From contig OMPR01000011.1 of assembly GCA_900313015.1 (NCBI GenBank), forward strand, positions 293-64,292: a stretch of DNA of 64,000 nucleotides, given 5' to 3'. Source of the stretch: Rhodobacteraceae bacterium EL53 (GTDB lineage: Bacteria > Pseudomonadota > Alphaproteobacteria > Rhodobacterales > Rhodobacteraceae). Positions 26,201-33,645 of this stretch are shown one piece after another; the first letter of the stretch is position 1; each line of letters opens with the position of its first letter. Position numbers and translations under genes: made by a program. The notes beneath the pieces are model-generated. The model had not been told where the DNA came from, did not search any database, and worked only from the letters and a program-made list of their open reading frames with translations.

Positions 26201-26656
26201 TCAGAACAGGACTTCTCGGGGTGTGTAGACGCTCAGCAACTGGGCAAAGAGCCCGTACATCACGGCCACAAACACCGCGGTAATGATCCCGCGTTTGACC
26301 CATGTTTTTATGTCCGAGTGCGACGCCGGGTCATAAAGCGACAGCAGGATGAAAAAGGCCCCGGCGGTTGCGGTATAAAACCCCAACCCCTTTGCAGCCC
26401 AGAATACATAGACAAGCATCACCAACAGGCCCGGAGCCAGATTGATCACCATTGTCCGCGACAGTCCCAGGCCCACTTTGGATTTCCCCAGCAGGGCCTT
26501 GGCAAAGGTCCAGCCTGCCAACGCCACAAAGACCATCGAGATCATGCGCGGGAACAAAAAGGCCTCAACCGGTTGTTGGGTGAAACTGATCCAGGCGACC
26601 CAGCACCCGACCAGAAAAACAATGCCCGATGGAATGATATGTTGTGTACGGCTCAT
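26201..26656 (-). CDS. TTT importer, small membrane subunit (TctB family), second system
   Basis: Small membrane subunit of the second TTT importer, 151 residues with four hydrophobic helices. The ATG at 26656 overlaps the stop of the large subunit by ATGA; a longer reading frame on the same strand begins inside tctA and is rejected. The 43-base gap to the tctC-type gene contains a short CCACC/GGTGG hairpin (26183-26199). Identity rests on size, topology and position. Confidence 0.85.
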   Translation of the reverse strand: MSRTQHIIPSGIVFLVGCWVAWISFTQQPVEAFLFPRMISMVFVALAGWTFAKALLGKSKVGLGLSRTMVINLAPGLLVMLVYVFWAAKGLGFYTATAGAFFILLSLYDPASHSDIKTWVKRGIITAVFVAVMYGLFAQLLSVYTPREVLF

Positions 26657-28164
26657 GCCAGGGCCTCCTCTTTGGTGGTGGTTCGACGCGACCGCAGTTC
26701 CATCCATACCGAATACGCAATCGATGCGATCACGACAAAGATCAGGAACAGGTTCAGCGGCCCGGAAAAGAAATAGCTGGCTTGGCCAACAGTGGCGTTT
26801 GCGATCATCGACCCTTGGGTAAAGTTTGCCTCGGCGATAGGGCCAAGGATCAAACCCAGCACCAGTGGTGCGGCAGAAAATCCAAAACGTTCCAGAAAGA
26901 ACATGCCCAAACCAAGGCAGGCCATCACATAGACATCGCCCATCGAGCTTTGCACCGAATAGGCCCCAAAGACCGACAGCGACAAAACCACCGCAGCCAT
27001 AACCGACTGGGGAACCTGAGCGACACGCGCCGCAAGACCGGCAACATAGAGCCCAAATATGCACATCAGAACCTGCCCGATCAGCATCGAGTTGATAAAG
27101 GTCCACGCCACGTCAGGGTGATTGTCAAACAGATCCGTGCCCGGGAAAATCCCATGGATCAGCAAGCCGCCCAAAAGCACCGCAGCCGTGGGACTGCCGG
27201 GGATCGACAGCGTCAGCAATGGCACCAGAGACGGGCCAACCATGGCGTTGTTCGCAGATTCAGCTGCAATCACACCTTCGGGATGACCAGTGCCAAACTT
27301 GTCTTTTTCGGGGCTGAATTTCTTGGACTGATCATAAGCGACCAAACCCGCAATCTGCCCACCAACGCCGGGGATCAGACCAATAATAGAACCTGTAAGC
27401 GTGCCGATGGTCAAAGCGCGTGGCCAGCGGATCAATTCACGCGTCGCTGCCAAAACCGAATGCTTTTGCACCTCGATCACCTCGGCCCCGTCAACCTGAC
27501 GGCCCTTGGCAAACATAGTTAGAACCTGTGGGATCGCGAACAGGCCAATCAAGGCTGCGATGATATTGATCCCACCTCCCAAAGATGGGTGAAAGATAAA
27601 TCGCTGTGCGCCCATGATGTCATCAAAACCAATGGTGGCCAGCCAAAGCCCGATACAGCCCGACAGCAACCCCTTAACCACCGATGCGGAATCCAAGGAC
27701 CCAATCACGGTGACCCCTAGAATGGCGAGCCAGAACAAATGACTTGGACCAAAGGCCAGCGCCCAATCTGACAGAACTGGCGTCAGAAAGATCAGCAACA
27801 AAACCCCAAACACTCCGCCAACAGCCGAGGCCAGGAACGACAGTTGCAATGCCTTTGCACCCTGCCCTTTCTTCGCCATCGTATGCCCGTCCAGTGTGGT
27901 CGCGATATTTGCGGGTGCTCCGGGAATTTTCAACAAGATCGCGCTGACCGCGCCCCCCGCCACAGTTGAGGTATAGGCCGCCCCCAACAAGATCAGACCC
28001 TGTGCCGCCTCCAATTGAAAGGTGAACGGGATGAGCAAAGCCACAGCCATTGTCGGCGAAAGGCCGGGCGTTGCCCCAAGGATCAGACCTCCGATTGTGC
28101 CGCCCAAGAGCAGCATGAAAGAGAGGGGCGAGAATACGTCGCCGAAGTAGTAGATGAACTCCAT
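26653..28164 (-). CDS. TTT importer, large membrane subunit (TctA family), second system
   Basis: Large permease subunit, 503 residues: GGTIGGLILGATPGLSPTMAVALLIPFTF, YTSTVAGGAVSAILLKIPGAPANIATTLDGHTMAKKGQGAKAL, and the second repeat IGLIPGVGGQIAGLVAYDQSKKFS with ESANNAMVGPSLVPLLTLSIPGSPTAAVLLGGLLIHG. I chose the ATG giving MEFIYYFGDVF. First gene of the unit that ends with sauT; divergent from the LacI regulator. Gene order A-B-C differs from the C-B-A order of the TTT set at 14-17 kb, so the two are not a recent duplication. Confidence 0.92.
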   Translation of the reverse strand: MEFIYYFGDVFSPLSFMLLLGGTIGGLILGATPGLSPTMAVALLIPFTFQLEAAQGLILLGAAYTSTVAGGAVSAILLKIPGAPANIATTLDGHTMAKKGQGAKALQLSFLASAVGGVFGVLLLIFLTPVLSDWALAFGPSHLFWLAILGVTVIGSLDSASVVKGLLSGCIGLWLATIGFDDIMGAQRFIFHPSLGGGINIIAALIGLFAIPQVLTMFAKGRQVDGAEVIEVQKHSVLAATRELIRWPRALTIGTLTGSIIGLIPGVGGQIAGLVAYDQSKKFSPEKDKFGTGHPEGVIAAESANNAMVGPSLVPLLTLSIPGSPTAAVLLGGLLIHGIFPGTDLFDNHPDVAWTFINSMLIGQVLMCIFGLYVAGLAARVAQVPQSVMAAVVLSLSVFGAYSVQSSMGDVYVMACLGLGMFFLERFGFSAAPLVLGLILGPIAEANFTQGSMIANATVGQASYFFSGPLNLFLIFVVIASIAYSVWMELRSRRTTTKEEALA

Positions 28165-28226
28165 TCTGGGGCCTCCCAACCCAAGTCTTTTGCTTTCTCA
28201 GCTTTGTTGACAATTGAGCGTAGGCC

Positions 28227-28254
28227 ATGAAAATAGTATTGCAAATGTTTTCAT
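28227..28254. promoter_or_regulatory. Inverted repeat in the TTT/sau - lacI divergent promoter
   Basis: ATGAAAA (28227-28233) and TTTTCAT (28248-28254) are perfect inverted arms 14 bases apart, lying 25 bases upstream of the regulator gene. LacI-family proteins bind such palindromes; candidate operator only. Confidence 0.4.
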
Positions 28255-28279
28255 AAAATAACCTGAGGAGCGGTGATTT

Positions 28280-29317
28280 ATGGCCAAAAAACAAAACTCT
28301 AGGTCTGATATTGTTGCTGTAGCGCTGGCTGCAAACGTATCTGCATCGACAGTGTCTCGCTGCTTCAACCACCCTGATTTGGTGAATCCCACAACCCGCC
28401 GCAAGGTCGATCGGGCGGTCAAAAAGCTAGGATATATCCGCAATCGCGCCGCCCAGGCGATGCATGGAAAACGGTCCGCCACCATCGGATTGATCGTGCC
28501 CACCATCGATCACGCCATCTTTGCAGAGGTGGTACAGGCGTTTTCAACCGCGATCGAGGCCGAGGGATTTACCACTCTGCTTGCCTCGCACGGATACGAC
28601 CTGACCAAAGAATACGACGTTCTGCGCAAGCTGTTGGAACACCGGGTGGATGGTGTTGCTCTGATCGGGTTGGAACATTCAGAAGAGACGTTTCAACTGC
28701 TCAAACAACAGGGTGTGCCCTGTATCGCTATCTGGAACTTTACCGAAGGCTCCAAAATCTCATGCGTGGGGGCAGAAAACGCCGAAGCGGGGCGGCTGGC
28801 AGCCGAACACCTGATCACTCTTGGACATCGCGAAATCGGCACGATATTTCCTAGCGTCGCAGGTAATGACCGCGCACGTGACCGTCGCGACGGGGCCATG
28901 ATTGAGCTCGAAAAGGCAGGCATCACCGTGCCCGAAGGCTGGCAGGTCGAATCCCCCTATAATCTGCAACAAGCCAAACAAGCAGCCACAGAATTATTAT
29001 CGTTGGAGCGCCGCCCTCAGGCGATGCTCTGTGGGAATGATGTGATTGCACAGGGGGTGATTTATGCCGCCCATACCCTTGGATTGCGTGTTCCGGACAA
29101 TCTGTCCGTCATCGGGATCGGAGACTTCAAAGGATCCGCGGAAATGGAACCCGCGCTGACAACCATTCGTATTCCCGCCCAAAGCATCGGGCGGCTGGCT
29201 GGCGAAGAGATCTGTGCTGCAATTTCCGAAGATGAACCCGCGTTGGTCCGCCATCGGTGCGAATTAAAGGTTCTGATACGGGCCACAACGCGGCGGGCCC
29301 CATCGGTTACCCTGTAA
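28280..29317 (+). CDS. LacI-family transcription regulator
   Basis: 345-residue LacI/PurR-type regulator: N-terminal helix-turn-helix with hinge (VAVALAANVSASTVSRCFNHPDLVNPTTRRKVDRAVKKLGYIRNRAAQAMHGKRSATIGLIVP, residues 11-75), then a periplasmic-binding-protein-like ligand domain (AEVVQAFSTAIEAEGF, VDGVALIGLEHSEET, DRRDGAMIELEKAG, AMLCGNDVIAQGVIYAAHTLGLRVPDNLSVIGIGDF). Such proteins normally sense small sugars or related metabolites and repress the divergent operon, here TTT-sauST. The 3' end overlaps the convergent replication-initiator gene by 11 bases. Confidence 0.92.
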   Translation: MAKKQNSRSDIVAVALAANVSASTVSRCFNHPDLVNPTTRRKVDRAVKKLGYIRNRAAQAMHGKRSATIGLIVPTIDHAIFAEVVQAFSTAIEAEGFTTLLASHGYDLTKEYDVLRKLLEHRVDGVALIGLEHSEETFQLLKQQGVPCIAIWNFTEGSKISCVGAENAEAGRLAAEHLITLGHREIGTIFPSVAGNDRARDRRDGAMIELEKAGITVPEGWQVESPYNLQQAKQAATELLSLERRPQAMLCGNDVIAQGVIYAAHTLGLRVPDNLSVIGIGDFKGSAEMEPALTTIRIPAQSIGRLAGEEICAAISEDEPALVRHRCELKVLIRATTRRAPSVTL

Positions 29318-30575
29318 AGGCCCCCGGTTCGAGCTCTGCCCAGAATTCGAAAATAGCCGTGGCATTCAACCCAGACCGCCAGCCATGCGCAGCAAAGCTT
29401 TCGCGCTCCAAATCGTCCCTGAGGCTGGCCATAAACAACTGTTTGTCTGCGTCGCGTTGGGTCGGGTTTCGCCGCGAAACCAAATCTTCGACAATGGCAA
29501 ATTTTGCGGCGCGGGCACTACGCTCTGTAGCACGTGCCTCGTAAGCTTGATCTTCGGCGGCCTTCTCGGCGGCGCGTACAGCAGCAGCTGCAACGGCTTC
29601 AGCGGTAGGTGGTTCAGGATCGGGTTCTGGAGCCGTTGTGCCGGAATAGTCGTCACGCAACGCAGCGGACAGATACCCAACGGTCGATTTCACATCCCCC
29701 TGCCCTTTCATATAGTCCAGCTTTTGCTGCACATATGCCTCGCCGTGTTCCGCTATCCACTGGCGCGCCAGCCGGTCCGACACGCCTTGTGCCCGCAAAG
29801 CCCGGTACACGCCAAGATTTCGAACGCCTTCGCTGTCATCGATCTGGAACATCGCCATCTGGGGGTTCTCGCGGATCAGGAACCGAATGTCCGTCACCGA
29901 GCGCCCCTTTTTCCGGAACTCTGGTTCAATCACGATGTCAGCGCTTTTGTTCACCTCGGCTACGGCTGTTTTGATGATCTTGGCGTTCAGATGTTTGAAG
30001 CTTTCGTAATAGCTGGACCCATCTACGCCCATCAGTTTGCGAAAGGTTTCCAAAGTCCACCACCCCGTCGAACCCGTCCGCACAAACCGGTAACAGTTCT
30101 CATACAAGGCCAGCCCATGACCTGAACTAAAGTTGCGCTGAATATGCACATTGATCAGCGCATAAATTTTCGGGTCGTGCAGCTTCTGCGCCAAGGCGGG
30201 GGAATAGGCATATTCACAAACCCCATTCGTCAGCTTGGCAAACGACAGCAACGATGACACGCCCCATTCCTGACGGCCCTTGTCATCCAGCATATCCCAT
30301 TCCGCAACGGTTTCAGCCAAGGCCCGTAAACTCGCCCGTAGGGTATCAAAGTCGTTGGAGTTATATCCCACCATCATCGCCAGTGTTCGGGCATCAATGG
30401 TGTGGGTTTGGGCCGATGTCAGAGCGTCATAGGCATTGAGCAGTAAAACGTTGGATAACTTGCGCTGCAGCAGAGTGAGTTTGCCACTGATATGGATCGC
30501 AGCAACGTTCTTTTTCACCGTCTCGCGACGCAAAGCACCGCTGAGGTGGTCCATATCTATTTGCGTATCGGACAT
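29307..30575 (-). CDS. repB: Plasmid replication initiator, Rep_3 (RepB-type) family
   Basis: Replication initiator of the iteron-binding Rep_3 superfamily, 422 residues. The N-terminal domain shows the family's start, ISGKLTLLQRKLSNVLLLNAYDAL (about 29-52), and the second winged helix ENCYRFVRTGSTGWWTLETFRKLMGVDGSSYYESFKHLNAKIIKTAVAEVNKSADIVIEPEFRKKGRSVTDIRFLI (about 159-234). The remaining 180 residues are a poorly conserved, alanine/glutamate-rich tail. Divergent from parA, with GGTACC-centred iterons in between, which is the usual layout of roseobacter RepB-type modules. A parS-like palindrome is embedded in its 3' coding part. In roseobacter naming the class could also be listed as DnaA-like; I cannot settle that without comparison. 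Confidence 0.85.
   Translation of the reverse strand: MSDTQIDMDHLSGALRRETVKKNVAAIHISGKLTLLQRKLSNVLLLNAYDALTSAQTHTIDARTLAMMVGYNSNDFDTLRASLRALAETVAEWDMLDDKGRQEWGVSSLLSFAKLTNGVCEYAYSPALAQKLHDPKIYALINVHIQRNFSSGHGLALYENCYRFVRTGSTGWWTLETFRKLMGVDGSSYYESFKHLNAKIIKTAVAEVNKSADIVIEPEFRKKGRSVTDIRFLIRENPQMAMFQIDDSEGVRNLGVYRALRAQGVSDRLARQWIAEHGEAYVQQKLDYMKGQGDVKSTVGYLSAALRDDYSGTTAPEPDPEPPTAEAVAAAAVRAAEKAAEDQAYEARATERSARAAKFAIVEDLVSRRNPTQRDADKQLFMASLRDDLERESFAAHGWRSGLNATAIFEFWAELEPGAFTG
29465..29481. other. parS-like palindrome A (within repB)
   Basis: GGTTTCGCCGCGAAACC: two perfect GGTTTCG/CGAAACC arms around a 3-base centre. First of four such sites around rep-par; the others are at 31021, 32592 and 33598. 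It lies in the coding sequence for LVSRRN of the initiator. Confidence 0.65.
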
Positions 30576-30600
30576 GAAAAAGGCGCCTGTTCGTTTTCAA

Positions 30601-30688
30601 CAGGTATGCCACGAAAGGTACCCATGCACAACGACTTTTCAGGTTCCTTACTGCTTCAAACAGACGTCCCGTAGACAGGTACCTTAAC
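30601..30688. repeat. Initiator-proximal iteron-like repeats
   Basis: GGTACC or close variants occur at 30617, 30642 (GGTTCC) and 30678. The copy at 30668-30688 matches the second unit of the distal iteron array almost base for base (CCCGTA..CAGGTACC and TTAAC), but spacing is irregular. Such promoter-proximal copies normally serve autoregulation of the initiator gene. Confidence 0.55.
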
Positions 30689-30709
30689 AGCAAGATCGCC
30701 ATGCCTATC

Positions 30710-30718
30710 TGTTGATAA
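30710..30718 (-). promoter_or_regulatory. Candidate DnaA box
   Basis: On the minus strand TTATCAACA differs from the consensus TTATNCACA at one position. It lies between the two groups of GGTACC repeats, where iteron origins usually carry DnaA sites. Confidence 0.5.
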
Positions 30719-30830
30719 GACTCGGCGCAAGCGCAATTCGGTCCTCAACAGCGCGAAAACGAGCAAAAAATCGACCATATTTGACTGTTTCAAGGCGGTC
30801 CAAACTCTCCTGTGAATTGGGACCCTTCTT

Positions 30831-30919
30831 CCTGTATCCAGGTACCTATGATCCCGTAATCAGGTACCTTTAACCCTGCATACGGGTTCCCTTTAACCTG
30901 ATGATGGGTCCCCAAACTA
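30831..30919. repeat. Four 22-bp iterons
   Basis: Four imperfect direct repeats with an exact 22-base period: the GGT core begins at 30841, 30863, 30885 and 30907. The pattern is a CCTG/CCGT-type lead, then AT, then GGTACC or GGTTCC/GGTCCC, then a TTTAA-like tail. Units 1 and 2 are the best conserved and unit 4 has drifted. Expected binding sites for the Rep_3 initiator. Confidence 0.75.
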
Positions 30920-31020
30920 AGCTAACACATTATAACTAATATAGTTTCTGTGGCTAAAGATTCTAAACATCATAAACTAAATAAACTCTTTGTTGCTGCT
31001 TTTCCTTCTATTAGTTCGAA

Positions 31021-31037
31021 GGTTTCGTCGCGAAACC
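31021..31037. other. parS-like palindrome B (upstream of parA)
   Basis: GGTTTCGTCGCGAAACC, same arms as the site at 29465. It lies in the untranslated stretch before the chosen parA start, where it may also allow ParB or ParA to control the par promoter. Confidence 0.65.
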
Positions 31038-31153
31038 GCCACGGAGTTCTGCAATATCACTATATTTCGTATGATTTGCTGGCGCCATTTTTCTATGTTC
31101 GCTATTCTCGGATATATACGCCAAAAAGGCGAACATTTACCGAGGCACCGACA

Positions 31154-32539
31154 GTGAGCAAAACACCCCCACCTCCTCTGCCACCCTATTTAAACCTTGA
31201 CCCCGAGGCGGCAGCCAAGCGTCTCCCAGACCCTATAGGGACTACCCGATTCGCGAAAGCAGCTGCGTTTTGTGGCAAAGGCCGCGAAGATCTGGCTCGC
31301 CGGGGATACGCCCCGGATGGTGAAAAACGCCTACGTAAGTTTTCGATCTGGGAGATCACAAAATACCTAATCCCCGTTGCGCCTGCTCATCTGCGGCGCG
31401 TGCTAAAAGCAAACCCGGATCTGCCCGAAGGCGAAGGCGAAGGCGGATCGAAATGGTTCACGCTAGAAGAGGTCCTGACCCTGCGCCAACATTTTGCCAG
31501 CGAAGGGATTAGCACCAAAGAATACCTGCCCTACCGCCCCGAGGGACAACCCGCCAAGGTGGTCTCAGTCGCCAACTTCAAAGGCGGAGTTGGGAAAACA
31601 AGCACCGCTGCCCATCTGGCTATGTCTGCGGCCTTAGACGGTTACAAAGTTCTGGTCATTGATCTGGATTCCCAAGGGTCAATGACGTCGATCTTGGGCG
31701 GTAAAGTTGCGGATGAATGGCAGACCGTCTTTCCGCTGATTGCTAAAGATTACGCTAAGGCGGTGATACAGGAAAACACAGTGCGCGCCGCGGCGGGTGA
31801 ACCGGAAATTGGGTTGGACGAAACCCTGCAAGAGGCGCTGAAGGTCACACCGCAGGATGTCATCCAGAAAACCCACTGGCCCAACATTGGTCTGATTGGC
31901 GCGCAGCTGAATCTGTATTGGGCGGAATTTCAAATCCCGGTTTGGCGCATGGGGCTCCGGTCTTGGCCGCTTTGGGATGGCTTGACTAACTTCCTCGAAG
32001 GCGAAGGTATTTTGGATGAATACGATATCGTCTTTCTGGATACGCCCCCTGCCCTTGGCTACCTGACCATCAATGCGTTGGCTGCGGCGGACATTCTGTT
32101 GGTGCCGCTTGGAGCTTCGTTTCTTGAGTTCGACTCGACCGGCCGGTTTTTCGACATGCTTTACACCACCTTTGCCAGCATCGAAGATGGGGAAAATGCA
32201 GCCCAACGCGCTGCTGGTTTGCCAGAGATCAAATTCGAATGGGATGTAGTCCGAGCGATCATCACCCGGTTTGACGCCAGCCAACAGACTGACATGGCCA
32301 ATGTGATCCAGGCCTACTTTGGGGATTTCATGAATGCCTACCGCCAGGATTACACCGCCTTGGTTGGGCAGGCTGGCGAACAGGTCAACGGGATCTACGA
32401 GGCGGATTATCGCGAGTTCAACCGCGACACCTATGTGCGCGGGCGCGAAACCTTTGACCGGACCTATGCCGAATTCAAACAGCTACTGATTGGCTGCTGG
32501 TGGCGTGATGCAAATATGGGAGGAGCAGAGAATGGCTAA
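31154..32539 (+). CDS. parA: Partition ATPase ParA
   Basis: Walker-type partition ATPase of 461 residues. Residues 1-130 form a DNA-binding N-terminal extension (FSIWEITKYLI, FTLEEVLTLRQHF), as in type Ia ParA proteins that repress their own operon. The deviant Walker A is NFKGGVGKTSTAAHLA (141-156), with LVIDLDSQGSMTSILGG (A') and IVFLDTPPALGYLTINALAAADILLVPLGA (Walker B region) after it. I chose the GTG at 31154, preceded by GAGG; an ATG-like frame extends to 30950 but would translate an AT-rich leader containing a parS-like palindrome. Overlaps parB by 8 bases. Confidence 0.9.
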   Translation: MSKTPPPPLPPYLNLDPEAAAKRLPDPIGTTRFAKAAAFCGKGREDLARRGYAPDGEKRLRKFSIWEITKYLIPVAPAHLRRVLKANPDLPEGEGEGGSKWFTLEEVLTLRQHFASEGISTKEYLPYRPEGQPAKVVSVANFKGGVGKTSTAAHLAMSAALDGYKVLVIDLDSQGSMTSILGGKVADEWQTVFPLIAKDYAKAVIQENTVRAAAGEPEIGLDETLQEALKVTPQDVIQKTHWPNIGLIGAQLNLYWAEFQIPVWRMGLRSWPLWDGLTNFLEGEGILDEYDIVFLDTPPALGYLTINALAAADILLVPLGASFLEFDSTGRFFDMLYTTFASIEDGENAAQRAAGLPEIKFEWDVVRAIITRFDASQQTDMANVIQAYFGDFMNAYRQDYTALVGQAGEQVNGIYEADYREFNRDTYVRGRETFDRTYAEFKQLLIGCWWRDANMGGAENG

Positions 32540-33599
32540 ACGCAGACGTCTAAGCGCGCCTGATGCGGCAGAACTTGAACAGCTAGAGGCGGGTTTCGCC
32601 ACGAAACCCAGCATCAGCCCCTTTGAAAACACATCTGCGACTCCACCGATTGCGCAGGTCGCGGCCGAAGCCGCGCGCCTGTCTGGAATGGCAGCGGTAA
32701 CCGATCGTGTTGCCCTGGCACAGGATCAAGGCGATGCCGGGCGGTGGCGCGATGCGACCGCTGCGGGGCTTGTGGCTCAACGCATTCCTTTGGATCAGAT
32801 CGAGGCGGATTTCATTCGTCGTGACCGCATGACCGAAGACGAAGAAGCCATGCAAGAGCTGGTGATCTCGTTGAGGGCAAATGGATTACGCACTCCGATC
32901 GAGGTGACTCCAACGCCCGAAGGGTTCGGATTGATTTCTGGGTATCGGCGGTTGATGGCGTTTCGGCAGCTGGCGATCACTGACCCGATGTTTGCAGATA
33001 TCCCGGCTTTTGTCCGTGATGCGGGGGCCGGGGCGACGGCCTATGTCTCGATGGTTGAAGAAAACGAAATGCGCTCGAACCTGAGCCATTATGAACGCGG
33101 AAGGATTGCGGTTCTGGCAGCCGGGCAGGGGGTGTTCCCCTCGGTCGAGGCGGCGGTTGATGTGTTGTTTGCAGCAGCATCTAAAGCCAAACGGTCCAAA
33201 GTGCGCAGTTTCGCAATGGTGCACGAGGCGTTGGGGGATCTGTTGCGGTTCCCTGTATCACTGTCGGAAAAAGCCGGGTTGCAACTGGCCACCGCATTGC
33301 GGGACGGGGCGCAATCCAGATTGCGCGATGCATTGGATGGGTCGGATGCTTCGGATGCCAAAAGCGAATGGAAGGTGCTGGATACAGCACTGTTCGGAAT
33401 CCCAGTTGGTCCCAAGGATAAATCTCGTGGGGGTCGCCCCCAACAAATCACCCGACTGTCAGCGCGCACGTTGACAAGCGGCGGCAAACTGGATGCTGAA
33501 GTGTCCCCAGACGGTGTGCGGTTCCGGGTTGCGGGGCGCGATCTGGGGGTGGCCGAGGCGCAGCGCCTGATGGATATTCTGGCGCGTGAGCTGGGGTAG
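32532..33599 (+). CDS. parB: Partition protein ParB
   Basis: Centromere-binding ParB of 355 residues with a strong GGAGGAGCAGAGA ribosome site. The ParB/Srx domain is clear: IPLDQIEADFIRRDRMTEDEEAMQELVISLRANGLRTPIEVTPTPEGFGLISGYRRLMAFRQL (about 90-155), followed by SMVEENEMRSNLSHYERGRIAVLAAGQGVFPSVEAAVDVLFAAASKAKRSKVRSFAMVHEALGDLLRFPVSL, the helix-turn-helix and linker region. Sister chromosomal ParBs are shorter and have GERR boxes; here the box reads GYRR. Probable targets are the GTTTC...GAAAC palindromes, one of which lies inside this gene's own 5' end. Confidence 0.92.
   Translation: MAKRRRLSAPDAAELEQLEAGFATKPSISPFENTSATPPIAQVAAEAARLSGMAAVTDRVALAQDQGDAGRWRDATAAGLVAQRIPLDQIEADFIRRDRMTEDEEAMQELVISLRANGLRTPIEVTPTPEGFGLISGYRRLMAFRQLAITDPMFADIPAFVRDAGAGATAYVSMVEENEMRSNLSHYERGRIAVLAAGQGVFPSVEAAVDVLFAAASKAKRSKVRSFAMVHEALGDLLRFPVSLSEKAGLQLATALRDGAQSRLRDALDGSDASDAKSEWKVLDTALFGIPVGPKDKSRGGRPQQITRLSARTLTSGGKLDAEVSPDGVRFRVAGRDLGVAEAQRLMDILARELG
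32592..32608. other. parS-like palindrome C (within parB)
   Basis: GGTTTCGCCACGAAACC, one centre base different from copy A. It lies in the parB codons for GFATKP. Confidence 0.6.
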
Positions 33600-33640
33600 T
33601 TTCGTCGCGAAACCGTCATTGCTGGTTTCGCGACGGCTTC
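33598..33640. other. parS-like palindrome D plus half-site, downstream of parB
   Basis: AGTTTCGTCGCGAAACC (33598-33614) matches copy B except for its first base. Nine bases on, GGTTTCGCGACGG (33623-33635) is the reverse complement of its right half. Together they can also fold as a hairpin that may end the par transcript between convergent genes. Confidence 0.6.
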
Positions 33641-33645
33641 GCCTG

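Larger units (their letters stand above)
30576..30949. other. Predicted replication origin (iterons, DnaA box, AT-rich stretch)
   Basis: Gene-free region between the divergent initiator and parA genes. It contains GGTACC-centred direct repeats near both ends, a near-consensus DnaA box in the middle, and an AT-rich stretch from about 30910 to 31020 suited to strand opening. This combination is the usual origin of iteron plasmids. Confidence 0.75.

Noticed and set aside
26644-27522. 292-codon plus-strand frame across tctA/tctB
   Set aside because: Antisense to two membrane subunits with matching family signatures; the frame is rich in Gln, His and Arg as expected for the complement of hydrophobic codons.
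14126-28164. The two TTT systems as a recent duplication
   Set aside because: Gene order is reversed (C-B-A against A-B-C) and the receptors differ strongly in the ligand loop.
30950-31153. Upstream extension of parA by 68 codons
   Set aside because: The stretch is AT-rich leader DNA holding a parS-like palindrome, the peptide is not conserved-looking, and a GTG with GAGG at 31154 gives the normal ParA N-terminus.
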